In this document: positions 1 to 7,070 of the stretch, piece by piece
Position numbering within the stretch: the first letter of the stretch is position 1
How the letters are laid out: the number at the start of each line of letters is the position of its first letter
Assembly: GCA_937902445.1 (NCBI GenBank)
Contig: CALELJ010000044.1
Location: forward strand, 1 to 7,791
Length of the DNA stretch: 7,791 nt
From: an uncultured Treponema sp.
Lineage (GTDB): Bacteria > Spirochaetota > Spirochaetia > Treponematales > Treponemataceae
Direction: 5' to 3'
Translations under genes and position numbers: made by a program
The notes under the pieces: model-generated
Database searches by the model: none
Seen by the model: only the letters and a program-made list of their open reading frames with translations
Told to the model about the DNA's origin: nothing

Positions 1-1
1 T

Positions 2-2278
2 GTATTGTCAGAAGGTGCTTCAGGAATGTACTTTGATGGTGCTGGAAAACTCTTCTTCAAATCCGATGCTAGCGGAACTCTGAATTTCACAGCAGCTGAT
101 AATGGTACAGTTAAATCTGGATTTGCAGGAGTTAAATATAGTACAACGGATTCTGCACCGGACGTATCAGGTGAGGTGTCTTCTTCCGTTGCTTTGACAG
201 GTAGTGACCTCTCTGGTAAAACGAATCTGTATTTCTATGCTTATGACAATGTATGGAATGCAAGTTCAACCTCATACAAACTTGCTTTGGAAGAGGATAA
301 TACGCCACCGTCATTTACCGTCTCTGTGGATGACAGCAGTGACTATGTCTACAAAAAGGATGCTGTAACCATTTACTATAATGGTGGGGAAAACAAGCCT
401 GAATCCATCGTCTTCACATGCAGCAGTACTGCTAGTGACCTTGATGAATTTATCTGTACTGCAAGTGGTGTGACAGTTACACAGGGAACAGGTTCAGATT
501 CCAATAAATTCACAGTCTCAGGTCTTGGTGCTTCAGGAAGCGTTGTGCTCTCATTCAAGGCAAAAGACAAGCTTGGCAACGTAACATCTGATGCTGAGGT
601 AGCTCAGGTTACACTTGTTGCAGACAGCGAATCTCCTTCAGGTCTTGCAATTAATAAGATCAAGGGAATTCCTTTGGATGTTGAAGCAAAATATATCTAT
701 GCTGAATCAGCCGATTGGAAGACTGTCAGTGGCAGAACAGTTTACTGCAAGGCAGATCAGCTTACAGATCTTGTAAATCCATTTGAGTATGTGGTGGATG
801 CGTTGGCAGATGCAGGTTCCGGTTTGAAAGTTGGTTATCCTTCAGCTTCAAAAGCTGCAGCTGGTGACGAGTGGACTATAACCGCAATGGATAACGTTGG
901 CAATGAGTCAACCTTTACCGTAACCTTGATAGCAGATGGTGTTGCACCTGTACCGTCTGAAAGCGGCAAGGCAAAATCAGCAATTAACTGCAATAATGGT
1001 GTTTCATGGTCTAACGTTGATTGTATCAAGAGTTCATTAAGTGGAACTGTTGTCTGTGATGGACTTGTTTCTGCCTGGGGAGAACTTGTTGGAGATACTC
1101 TGATATACGTCCCTGGAACCAGCGTTTCATTTAATATTGAAGAATCTTCATCTGGAATCAGTGCCTATGGATTTGCATTGTCAAATCTCTATCCTGCAAC
1201 ATCTCTTTCACCTGCGGAATGGGTTGCTCCGGAATCAGATGGCTCCGTAAAAATGCCTGAACTTTCCGGTCCTAACCATTCGTTCCTTTATGTGTGGATA
1301 AAGGACAAGGTTGGAAATGTAAGCACAGCATATCCATATTCTTCAGGTGGAGCAAATGCTCCTTGGGTTAACTGCTACAAGACTCCTGAAAATGTGGAAG
1401 TTGAATTTGCAAGAACTAATTCCGAACGGAAAATTACTATCAAGGGATTGACTGCAGCTTTCGGTATCAAGGAAATTATTTTTGCAGGAACAGGAATTGA
1501 ATCCAATGGTGGCTCGTATACTCTGAAATTTACCGGAGACATTTCATCTGGCAGCAGTTCCACCAGCTCAGAATTCACAGTATCGAATGTTGCTGATGCC
1601 GATGTTACAACGGATTCTGTAAAACTTGATCTTTATTCGAAAAAGAATAGTGCTGTTACATGTAATGGAGATGTTGTAATTACATATTACGGAAATGATG
1701 CGGAGGCTACTTTGTCGTCAATGTCTTTTGTTGACCATGAAGGAAACTCTCATGATGTTACTATTTCAACACCAATTACAAGGTCATTGAAGTTGCTTCA
1801 GGATAAGGCTTTAGCAGTTGTAGATAAAGTTACTGGCATTTTCGGCCGCATCGCAGGTGACAAGGAAACACGTGCCCTCAAGGCTGCCGAAAAAGCTGAC
1901 AGAAAGGCCCAGCGCCTTGCAGATATCCGTGCTGCAAAGGAAGCAAAAAGGCTTGCAAAGCTTCAGGCAAAGCAGCTTAAGGAAGATGCAAGAAAACTTA
2001 GGGAATCTCTTGCCGTTCAGGATGCTGACGTGGCAGGTCTTGAGTCAAATGGTGTTTCAGCCGGAACTCCGGATGCCGCCCTTGATGACCAGGGTGTTGA
2101 ATTTGAAGCACGTTCAAACGGCATAGACCAGTGGAATAAGGCTTCTTCCGCCGCATTGAAGCGTGAAGATTCCGGCAAAAAGCACGGTTCATTCCCGGTT
2201 GTTCCTTTTGCAGCTGGTGCAATCCTAGCCGCCTGTGGTGCAGGAATCTATATATATAGAAGGAAGAAGTCGATCTAG
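2..2278 (+). CDS. Large exported Ig-like-repeat protein with C-terminal membrane anchor (5' partial)
   Basis: The reading frame is open to the left edge, so the gene begins outside the window; the TTG at 5 has no ribosome binding site and is not believed. Residues below count from that TTG. Four times the protein shows an [A/I]-x-D-[N/K]-x-[G/W]-N motif (residues 79, 186, 294 and 432), spaced 107, 108 and 138 residues, typical of tandem bacterial Ig-like beta-sandwich units with a DxxGN turn. Residues about 480-590 are another Ser/Thr-rich beta region. Residues about 620-668 are extremely rich in Lys, Ala and Arg and should form a long charged helix or coiled coil. The last about 27 residues are a hydrophobic segment (about 731-751) ending in RRKKSI, giving an N-out, C-in anchor. 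The visible 757 residues make it a likely surface or periplasmic adhesin-like or scaffold protein. Function and ligand are unknown. Confidence 0.8.
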   Translation, partial: VLSEGASGMYFDGAGKLFFKSDASGTLNFTAADNGTVKSGFAGVKYSTTDSAPDVSGEVSSSVALTGSDLSGKTNLYFYAYDNVWNASSTSYKLALEEDNTPPSFTVSVDDSSDYVYKKDAVTIYYNGGENKPESIVFTCSSTASDLDEFICTASGVTVTQGTGSDSNKFTVSGLGASGSVVLSFKAKDKLGNVTSDAEVAQVTLVADSESPSGLAINKIKGIPLDVEAKYIYAESADWKTVSGRTVYCKADQLTDLVNPFEYVVDALADAGSGLKVGYPSASKAAAGDEWTITAMDNVGNESTFTVTLIADGVAPVPSESGKAKSAINCNNGVSWSNVDCIKSSLSGTVVCDGLVSAWGELVGDTLIYVPGTSVSFNIEESSSGISAYGFALSNLYPATSLSPAEWVAPESDGSVKMPELSGPNHSFLYVWIKDKVGNVSTAYPYSSGGANAPWVNCYKTPENVEVEFARTNSERKITIKGLTAAFGIKEIIFAGTGIESNGGSYTLKFTGDISSGSSSTSSEFTVSNVADADVTTDSVKLDLYSKKNSAVTCNGDVVITYYGNDAEATLSSMSFVDHEGNSHDVTISTPITRSLKLLQDKALAVVDKVTGIFGRIAGDKETRALKAAEKADRKAQRLADIRAAKEAKRLAKLQAKQLKEDARKLRESLAVQDADVAGLESNGVSAGTPDAALDDQGVEFEARSNGIDQWNKASSAALKREDSGKKHGSFPVVPFAAGAILAACGAGIYIYRRKKSI

Positions 2279-2297
2279 CACCAGATCATATGTAAAG

Positions 2298-2332
2298 CTT
2301 TTGAAAAATAAATTAAATTTATTTTTCAAAAG
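2298..2332. terminator. Near-perfect AT-rich palindrome, possible terminator of the upstream gene
   Basis: Two 17-base arms (2298-2314 and 2316-2332) are perfectly complementary around a single central base. The element starts 19 bases after the stop of the large exported protein, so it may end that transcript. It lacks a proper U-tract on the + strand and is poor in G and C, so it is not a textbook intrinsic terminator. It lies only 2 bases upstream of the next -35 box and could also be an operator or cruciform site. Confidence 0.5.
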
Positions 2333-2334
2333 TA

Positions 2335-2362
2335 TTGATTTCATCATGCATATGGGTATAAT
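2335..2362 (+). promoter_or_regulatory. Sigma70-type promoter for the FecR-like gene pair
   Basis: A -35 box TTGATT (2335-2340) and a perfect -10 box TATAAT (2357-2362) are separated by 16 bases. Transcription would start near 2369-2370, leaving a leader of about 80 nt before the first FecR-like gene. This is the strongest promoter match in the window. Confidence 0.7.
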
Positions 2363-2369
2363 ACGAATT

Positions 2370-2450
2370 TAGTCGACGGTTTTAAAAGGAGACCGTCTGC
2401 GAAACTTTATGTTTTATCTCGAATAGGGGATTCGAGAGAGGAGTTTTATT
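2370..2450 (+). promoter_or_regulatory. Structured 5' leader with two hairpins and the RBS
   Basis: The first hairpin pairs GACGGT (2375-2380) with ACCGTC (2392-2397) and holds a Shine-Dalgarno-like AGGAG (2387-2391) in its loop. It begins about five bases from the predicted transcript start. The second pairs TCTCGAAT (2417-2424) with ATTCGAGA (2430-2437) around an AGGGG loop. The working ribosome binding site AGGAG (2439-2443) follows directly, 7 bases before the ATG at 2451. A 5'-terminal hairpin can stabilise an mRNA, and the second hairpin abuts the RBS and could tune translation. I recognise no known riboswitch class here. Confidence 0.5.
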
Positions 2451-2870
2451 ATGATGAAGAGAATTACAGTTTTCATCGCAATGGCATTCGCAGCTGCATC
2501 ACTTTTCGCAGCCAAGGCAGATTCTTACGTAGTAGATTCTGTTAAGGGAAAAGTTCAGTATGAAGCAGCTCCTGGATCATGGAAAGACGTTACTGTTGGA
2601 CAGAAGATCTCAAGCGCAACAGTAGTAAAGACAAGCCTTAATTCAACACTTGTAGTTTCTGACGGTGATGCAAAGGCAACAATCAAGGCAATGCAGAACG
2701 GTGCAATTGACTCTCTTGTTGCAGCTTCTTCAGGAACAGCAAAGTCAATCAAGAAGGGTTCTATCAAGAATGATGCAGTAGCATCAAAGTCTGAAGGTTC
2801 AAGCAAGGGTGTTGCAACAGCTTCTTCACGTGCTTCTGAAGCAAAGGAAGATGTTGAGTGGGATGAATAG
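2451..2870 (+). CDS. Small exported FecR-like domain protein, copy A
   Basis: This 139-residue protein starts with a clear Sec signal peptide: MMKR, a hydrophobic core, then an Ala-rich region (likely cut near residues 20-23). The mature N-terminal half fits the FecR-domain pattern of an opening Y-V-V-x-S-V-x-G-x-V strand (26-35), a W-K-x-V turn (44-47), a G-Q-K-I element and an LNSTLVVS strand (63-70). The second half is Lys/Ser/Ala-rich and probably disordered, ending in an acidic EWDE. No transmembrane helix follows the signal peptide, so it should be periplasmic or outer-surface. It lacks the cytoplasmic N-terminal part of classical iron-dicitrate FecR, so an iron role is not implied. ATG 2454 is an alternative start two codons in effect identical for the product. 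It heads a two-gene unit with its paralogue 36 bases downstream; no terminator lies between them. Confidence 0.8.
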   Translation: MMKRITVFIAMAFAAASLFAAKADSYVVDSVKGKVQYEAAPGSWKDVTVGQKISSATVVKTSLNSTLVVSDGDAKATIKAMQNGAIDSLVAASSGTAKSIKKGSIKNDAVASKSEGSSKGVATASSRASEAKEDVEWDE

Positions 2871-2906
2871 TCCTGAATTCATTATTTATAAAAGTAGGAT
2901 AGAAAA

Positions 2907-3308
2907 ATGAAGAAAAACATCATTAAGCTTGTGTTGCTTTGTTCAGGCCTTTACGTTTTTGCAGATGCTTACATCGTAAAGTCTGTTACAGGCACAGTTA
3001 CCTTTGAGGATTCCAAAGGAAAGACAGTGGATGTTAAGCAGGGTATGACACTTGACGCAGGTGCAAGTGTAAGCACTGGACTTAATTCCACTTTGGTTGT
3101 AAGCCTTGACGGAAAAGATTTTTCTGTAAAGCCAATGAAGAAAGGCAAGATTCGTGAACTTGCCACAGCTTCAAAGAGCGGTGTAAAAATCGGATCCAAG
3201 GTTACAAAGCGCGACATCGCACTTGCTGCCGGCAAAAGCAACAAGGGTGTCGCAACAGCTTCTTCTCGTGCATCAGAAGCCAAAGCCGATGTTGAGTGGG
3301 AAGAATAG
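2907..3308 (+). CDS. Small exported FecR-like domain protein, copy B
   Basis: This 133-residue paralogue of the preceding gene has a signal peptide (MKKNIIK, short hydrophobic core, likely cut after VFA at residue 19). It repeats the same FecR-like pattern: Y-I-V-K-S-V-x-G-x-V (22-31), a G-M-T-L element (46-49) and an LNSTLVVS strand (59-66) identical to copy A. The Trp of copy A's W-K-x-V turn is absent. The last 21 residues (113-133) match copy A at 19 positions, including KGVATASSRASEAK and DVEW, while the middle has diverged much further. The RBS is AGGAT at 2896-2900, inside a TAGGATAG word also used by the cyclase. A strong terminator follows. It is probably co-transcribed with copy A; function unknown, plausibly a partner or ligand of the adjacent CHASE2 sensor. 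Confidence 0.8.
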   Translation: MKKNIIKLVLLCSGLYVFADAYIVKSVTGTVTFEDSKGKTVDVKQGMTLDAGASVSTGLNSTLVVSLDGKDFSVKPMKKGKIRELATASKSGVKIGSKVTKRDIALAAGKSNKGVATASSRASEAKADVEWEE

Positions 3309-3327
3309 TTGATTATTTAACAGTTGA

Positions 3328-3374
3328 GGGGCTGTCTTGAAGATTTTCTTTTAAGACAGCCTTTTTTATTTTTT
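3328..3374 (+). terminator. Strong intrinsic terminator after the FecR-like pair
   Basis: GGCTGTCTT (3330-3338) pairs perfectly with AAGACAGCC (3353-3361). The stem can extend inward by about four weaker pairs (3339-3342 with 3349-3352). It is followed by a T-tract (3362-3367) and further T-rich sequence to 3374. The next gene's RBS begins only six bases later (3380), so this element can also act as an attenuator for the cyclase. Confidence 0.88.
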
Positions 3375-3390
3375 AAGATAGGATAGTTTT

Positions 3391-6186
3391 ATGAAAAAGT
3401 TTATTCCGCTCCTTATTGCGATTCTTTCCGTGACGGTCTGTTCTCTTTTTGTTTTCACAGATACTGACAAAAAGGTTGCCGACTTGTTCCAGCGTGCGCT
3501 TCCACCTCTTGAGGAACAGAAGAACATTGTCATGCTGAATATCGATGACAGTTCCGTAGGAAAAATAGGAACATGGCCTTTCAGCCGTGATGTATACGCA
3601 GATTCCCTTGTTTACCTCAAGGAACTTGGTACAGAAAGTGTCGTATTCGATTTGAGCTTTCTTGACAAAAGCCCTGCAAAAGTCGATGAGACCTACGTAA
3701 AGGAAACACTTCCAAAATATGTAGACACGAATTTCAATTCCGTTTCTGAAAGTGCGGAATATCTCATCGATGAATATAGTTCCGGCTCTCTTGGCGCCTC
3801 TGATAAAAACGACGCAAAGGACATGCTTGCCGGAGTCATCAAGGATGCAAAGGATACACTCAATACTTCAATTTCCTATGTTATCCATTCCCAGGATGAA
3901 GTTCTTGCAAATTCCATTAAATTCTTTGAGAACAATTATCTTACCCTTACCATGGACAACGATTATGTTATCGAAGGTGAGGAAAAACTTTTTATCGAAA
4001 ATTATATTGCCCTTGATAATGTTAAGGACGAAAGCGATACTTTGACTCCTGTTTTTGAAAGTCTCCATCCTGCCATCAGTGAGCTTATGGTAAAGACAAA
4101 GCGCGCCGGATTTGTAAACGCAGATCCTGATTCTGACGGTTATCTTAGACGACTTAATCTTCTTGCAAAGTATGACGGAAAATATTACGGACAGCTTCTT
4201 TTTGTTCCGCTGCTTGCACATTTTGGAAATCCTGAAGTTGTTGTTTCTGACAGCCAGATTGTCCTTAAGAATGCTAAATATGGTGACGGCCGTTCCGTAG
4301 ATATCAAGATTCCACGTGCCCAGGACGGAACTGTTCTGGTTAAGTACGCTCCAAAAAATTACGTAGACTACAATTCCATCCCTCTATGGAACATCTATAG
4401 ACTTTCCATCATTGAAAAACAGCTTTTTGAAAATCTTAAGCAGATGGATGCGGACGGTTTCATGTCAGCCTGGGAAGAGGAAAATACACCTGTTGATTTC
4501 TATGAAAACGCAGCCTTCGTCCGTGATGAACTTTACAAGGGCGTAGATGAAGATGCAGGTGTTACCTACGGAACTTACTTTGATTTCAGAAATTCATTTT
4601 TCAGTTCCGTGGAGAAATTCCTTTCTTCCGAATATGAGGAAACCCTCGTTGCTGTTTCTGAAGTCGACAAGGAAACAGAAGACTACATCCGTGAATTCTT
4701 TTCTGTCTGCCGTTCACAGCTCAAGGATCTTCTTGAAGGCCGCGATGAGGTTTCGCAGATTGTAAAGGATGCCATCTGTATCGTGGGAACCTGCGCCACA
4801 AGTACAACAGACTACGGCCTTACCCAGTATGAGGAACACTATCCAAACCCTGGCGTTCACTACATCATCGCAAACCAGATTCTTACACAGGACTTTGTTG
4901 ATGATTCTCCTGTATGGATTTCCATCGCCATTGCGGGTGTCCTCTGTCTCATTTCATGCTTCCTTGCAAACAAGATCAAGAGTACGACAAGACAGCTGAT
5001 TACCGGTGGGCTTTTCTTGATTGCCACTACAGGTGCCATTCTTGCATATTTCGTTGTCACAAAGACTTACATCGGCCTTGTTGTTCCGTTTGCATCTTTG
5101 TTCCTTTCATTCCTTGCTACAACAATCATCGGATTCCTTACGGCATCCCACGAAAAGAAATTCATCACCAACGCATTCAGCCAGTGTCTTTCAAAGGACG
5201 TTGTTGCTGACATCGTAAACAATCCTTCAAGCCTTAAGCTTGGTGGTGACAGCCGTGAAATGACAGCTATCTTTACAGACATCCAGAAGTTCTCAGGTTT
5301 CTCGGAACTTCTCAATGCCGCAGAACTTGTTGCTCTCCTTAACTACTATCTTACTCCAATGTCGGACAAGATCATGGAAGAGGGCGGAATGGTCGACAAG
5401 TATGAAGGTGATGCCATCGTTGCTCTTGTCGGTGCTCCTTTGAAGCTTGCTGACCATGCTTCCCGTGCATGCCGTGCGGCAATCACAATGAAGAAATTCG
5501 AAGCCGAGATGAATACCCACATCGTCGAGTATGCCGCAATGGAAAGTGCTCCTGACATTTCCGAGGAGCTTCACAGTGCCTTCAAGAAGATGGTTGCCGG
5601 AAAGCGCAATATCTTCACACGTATCGGTATCAATTCCGGTGAAATGGTTGCAGGCTTCATGGGTTCCGATAACAAAAAGAACTACACCATGATGGGCAAC
5701 AACGTTAACCTTGCAAGCCGCCTTGAGGGTGTAAACAAGCAGTATTCCACAGGCGGAATTCTTATAAGCGAGGCTACCCGCAATCTTCTGGGCGATGAGT
5801 TTGTCGTCCGCTCCCTCGACCGCGTTCAGGTTGTTAACGTCAAGACTCCTATGCGTCTTTTTGAGCTTATCGAGACAAAGGCTGATGCTGATGAAAACCT
5901 CATCAAATTTGTTGCCTACTGGGAAGCTGCCATGAAGACCTTTGAGTCGGGTGACTATGCAAAGGCTCTTGAAATGTTCCAGAAGTGCGTGAAGGCAAGA
6001 CCGTCGGATAACGTTGCAAAGTACTACGTTTCCCTCATCGAGAAATTCTTCATCAAGGGAAAGTATCCTACAAAGGACGATGACTTTGGTGTTGCATACA
6101 ATGCCGAAAACCCAGAGGACATGGATCCTTCATGGGTAGGCACAAAGTACGAAATCAAGGGAACATTCACCCTCTTGCAGAAGTAG
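3391..6186 (+). CDS. CHASE2-domain class III adenylate cyclase
   Basis: This 931-residue membrane protein should make cAMP from ATP. An N-terminal helix (about 5-22) is followed by a very large extracytoplasmic CHASE2 region (about 30-505), with hallmarks NIDDSSVGKIGTWPFSR (50-66), RAGFVNADPDSDGYLRR (238-254) and a DYG segment (474-476). Three transmembrane helices follow (about 508-527, 536-556, 560-583). The cyclase domain (about 618-840) has both metal-binding Asp (D630 in FTDIQKFSGFSE, D674 in KYEGDAI, 44 apart), the adenine-selecting pair K670 and T766, and the transition-state pair N773 and R777. All catalytic residues are present. Between its two halves it carries an extra segment of roughly 30 residues (about 705-740). 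Residues about 846-885 resemble one TPR helix pair (FESGDYAKALEMF). The start is the ATG with AGGAT at 3380-3384. A terminator sits just upstream and no room remains for a promoter, so expression probably relies on read-through. CHASE2 ligands are unknown. Confidence 0.93.
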   Translation: MKKFIPLLIAILSVTVCSLFVFTDTDKKVADLFQRALPPLEEQKNIVMLNIDDSSVGKIGTWPFSRDVYADSLVYLKELGTESVVFDLSFLDKSPAKVDETYVKETLPKYVDTNFNSVSESAEYLIDEYSSGSLGASDKNDAKDMLAGVIKDAKDTLNTSISYVIHSQDEVLANSIKFFENNYLTLTMDNDYVIEGEEKLFIENYIALDNVKDESDTLTPVFESLHPAISELMVKTKRAGFVNADPDSDGYLRRLNLLAKYDGKYYGQLLFVPLLAHFGNPEVVVSDSQIVLKNAKYGDGRSVDIKIPRAQDGTVLVKYAPKNYVDYNSIPLWNIYRLSIIEKQLFENLKQMDADGFMSAWEEENTPVDFYENAAFVRDELYKGVDEDAGVTYGTYFDFRNSFFSSVEKFLSSEYEETLVAVSEVDKETEDYIREFFSVCRSQLKDLLEGRDEVSQIVKDAICIVGTCATSTTDYGLTQYEEHYPNPGVHYIIANQILTQDFVDDSPVWISIAIAGVLCLISCFLANKIKSTTRQLITGGLFLIATTGAILAYFVVTKTYIGLVVPFASLFLSFLATTIIGFLTASHEKKFITNAFSQCLSKDVVADIVNNPSSLKLGGDSREMTAIFTDIQKFSGFSELLNAAELVALLNYYLTPMSDKIMEEGGMVDKYEGDAIVALVGAPLKLADHASRACRAAITMKKFEAEMNTHIVEYAAMESAPDISEELHSAFKKMVAGKRNIFTRIGINSGEMVAGFMGSDNKKNYTMMGNNVNLASRLEGVNKQYSTGGILISEATRNLLGDEFVVRSLDRVQVVNVKTPMRLFELIETKADADENLIKFVAYWEAAMKTFESGDYAKALEMFQKCVKARPSDNVAKYYVSLIEKFFIKGKYPTKDDDFGVAYNAENPEDMDPSWVGTKYEIKGTFTLLQK

Positions 6187-6194
6187 GATGATAC

Positions 6195-6223
6195 TTGTTG
6201 ATTTGATTCAATATCACTATAAT
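6195..6223 (+). promoter_or_regulatory. Promoter for tpiA
   Basis: A perfect TATAAT -10 box (6218-6223) lies 17 bases after a weak TTGTTG -35 box (6195-6200), giving a start near 6230. The leader is short and holds AGGAG (6243-6247) six bases before the ATG. No terminator is visible between the cyclase stop and this promoter, so cyclase transcripts may also run into tpiA. Confidence 0.55.
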
Positions 6224-6253
6224 TGATGCAAATTATTTTTTTAGGAGATTCTT

Positions 6254-7003
6254 ATGGCAAGAACACATTATATCGCCGGAAACTGGAAGATGAACACTTC
6301 CAAGGCAGAAGCAGTTGCACTCGCAACAGACCTTGTAGCTCAGCTTAAGGGAAAGACAAACAAGTTCATGATTGGTGTTCCATTCGTATACCTCGACGCA
6401 GTTGCTCAGGTAGTTAAGGGATCAAACATCATCCTCGCAGCTCAGGACTGTGCAGCTACAGACAACGGTGCACACACAGGTGAAGTTTCTTGCGCAATGC
6501 TCAAGGACATCGGATGCCAGTGCGTAATCCTCGGTCACTCAGAACGCCGCCACGAAATCGGTGAATCAGACGAACTCATCAACAAGAAGGTTCGCAAGGC
6601 TCTCGCTTCAGGACTTGAAGTAGACCTCTGTATCGGTGAACTTCTTGCAGAACGCGAAGCAGGTGAAGCAGAACAGGTTTGTGCTTTCCAGCTTTCAGCA
6701 GGTCTTGCTGGCGTTACAGCAGAACAGATGAAGAACGTTACAATCGCATACGAACCAGTTTGGGCAATCGGAACAGGAAAAACAGCAACTCCTGCAGATG
6801 CTCAGGCTATCCACAAGTTCATCCGCTCATACATTGCAAAGCTCTACGACCAGAAGGTTGCTGATGAAGTTATCATCCAGTACGGCGGATCAATGAAGGC
6901 TGAAAATGCAAAGGATCTCCTTGCACAGGAAGATATCGACGGTGGTCTCATCGGTGGTGCTTCACTCAAGGCAGCAACATTCGTTCCTATCTGCGAATGC
7001 TAG
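6254..7003 (+). CDS. tpiA: Triose-phosphate isomerase
   Basis: The enzyme interconverts dihydroxyacetone phosphate and glyceraldehyde 3-phosphate in glycolysis and gluconeogenesis, in the cytoplasm as a homodimer. The 249 residues match the usual family length of about 250. Seen in the sequence: the N-terminal GNWKMN with N10 and K12, the electrophilic histidine H95 in ILGHSERR, the catalytic base E167 in AYEPVWAIGTGKTA, whose following residues (168-178) form the mobile lid loop, and the phosphate-binding YGGS (210-213) and DGGLIGGASL (229-238). All catalytic residues are intact. The strong AGGAG ribosome binding site, a narrow codon choice (many GCA, CTC and AAG codons), an own promoter and an own terminator fit a highly expressed single-gene unit. 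Confidence 0.98.
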   Translation: MARTHYIAGNWKMNTSKAEAVALATDLVAQLKGKTNKFMIGVPFVYLDAVAQVVKGSNIILAAQDCAATDNGAHTGEVSCAMLKDIGCQCVILGHSERRHEIGESDELINKKVRKALASGLEVDLCIGELLAEREAGEAEQVCAFQLSAGLAGVTAEQMKNVTIAYEPVWAIGTGKTATPADAQAIHKFIRSYIAKLYDQKVADEVIIQYGGSMKAENAKDLLAQEDIDGGLIGGASLKAATFVPICEC

Positions 7004-7023
7004 TCTGATTTTTGGCTGATTAT

Positions 7024-7055
7024 AAGGCTGTTCCTTTCTGGGACGGCCTTTTTTT
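7024..7055 (+). terminator. Intrinsic terminator of tpiA
   Basis: AAGGCTGTTCC (7024-7034) pairs with GGGACGGCCTT (7040-7050) over 11 positions, two of them G-U, around a TTTCT loop. A run of seven T (7049-7055) follows. It begins 20 bases after the tpiA stop. Confidence 0.9.
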
Positions 7056-7070
7056 GTTACGGTCGCCAAG

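Noticed and set aside
5..7. TTG as the start of the large exported protein
   Set aside because: The frame stays open to the window edge, there is no ribosome binding site or signal peptide, and the sequence begins in the middle of an Ig-like unit.
2409..2426. Five-codon leader ORF upstream of FecR-like copy A
   Set aside because: The AGGAG at 2387-2391 is 17 bases from its ATG, too far for normal initiation, and the peptide has no attenuation-like codon run.
2907..2975. Lipoprotein signal in FecR-like copy B (Cys12)
   Set aside because: The residues before Cys12 are V-L-L, without the small residue expected at -1, and the hydrophobic core before it is too short. A cut after VFA (residue 19) fits better.
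3868..4221. Minus-strand open frame inside the cyclase gene
   Set aside because: It lies wholly opposite a well-supported gene, has no ribosome binding site or recognisable domain, and matches other antisense shadow frames in the window.
5680..5682. Asn764 instead of the frequent Asp before Y-T as a sign of altered nucleotide specificity
   Set aside because: Counting from N773 and R777, the adenine-selecting position is T766, which is present together with K670, so adenylate specificity is still expected.
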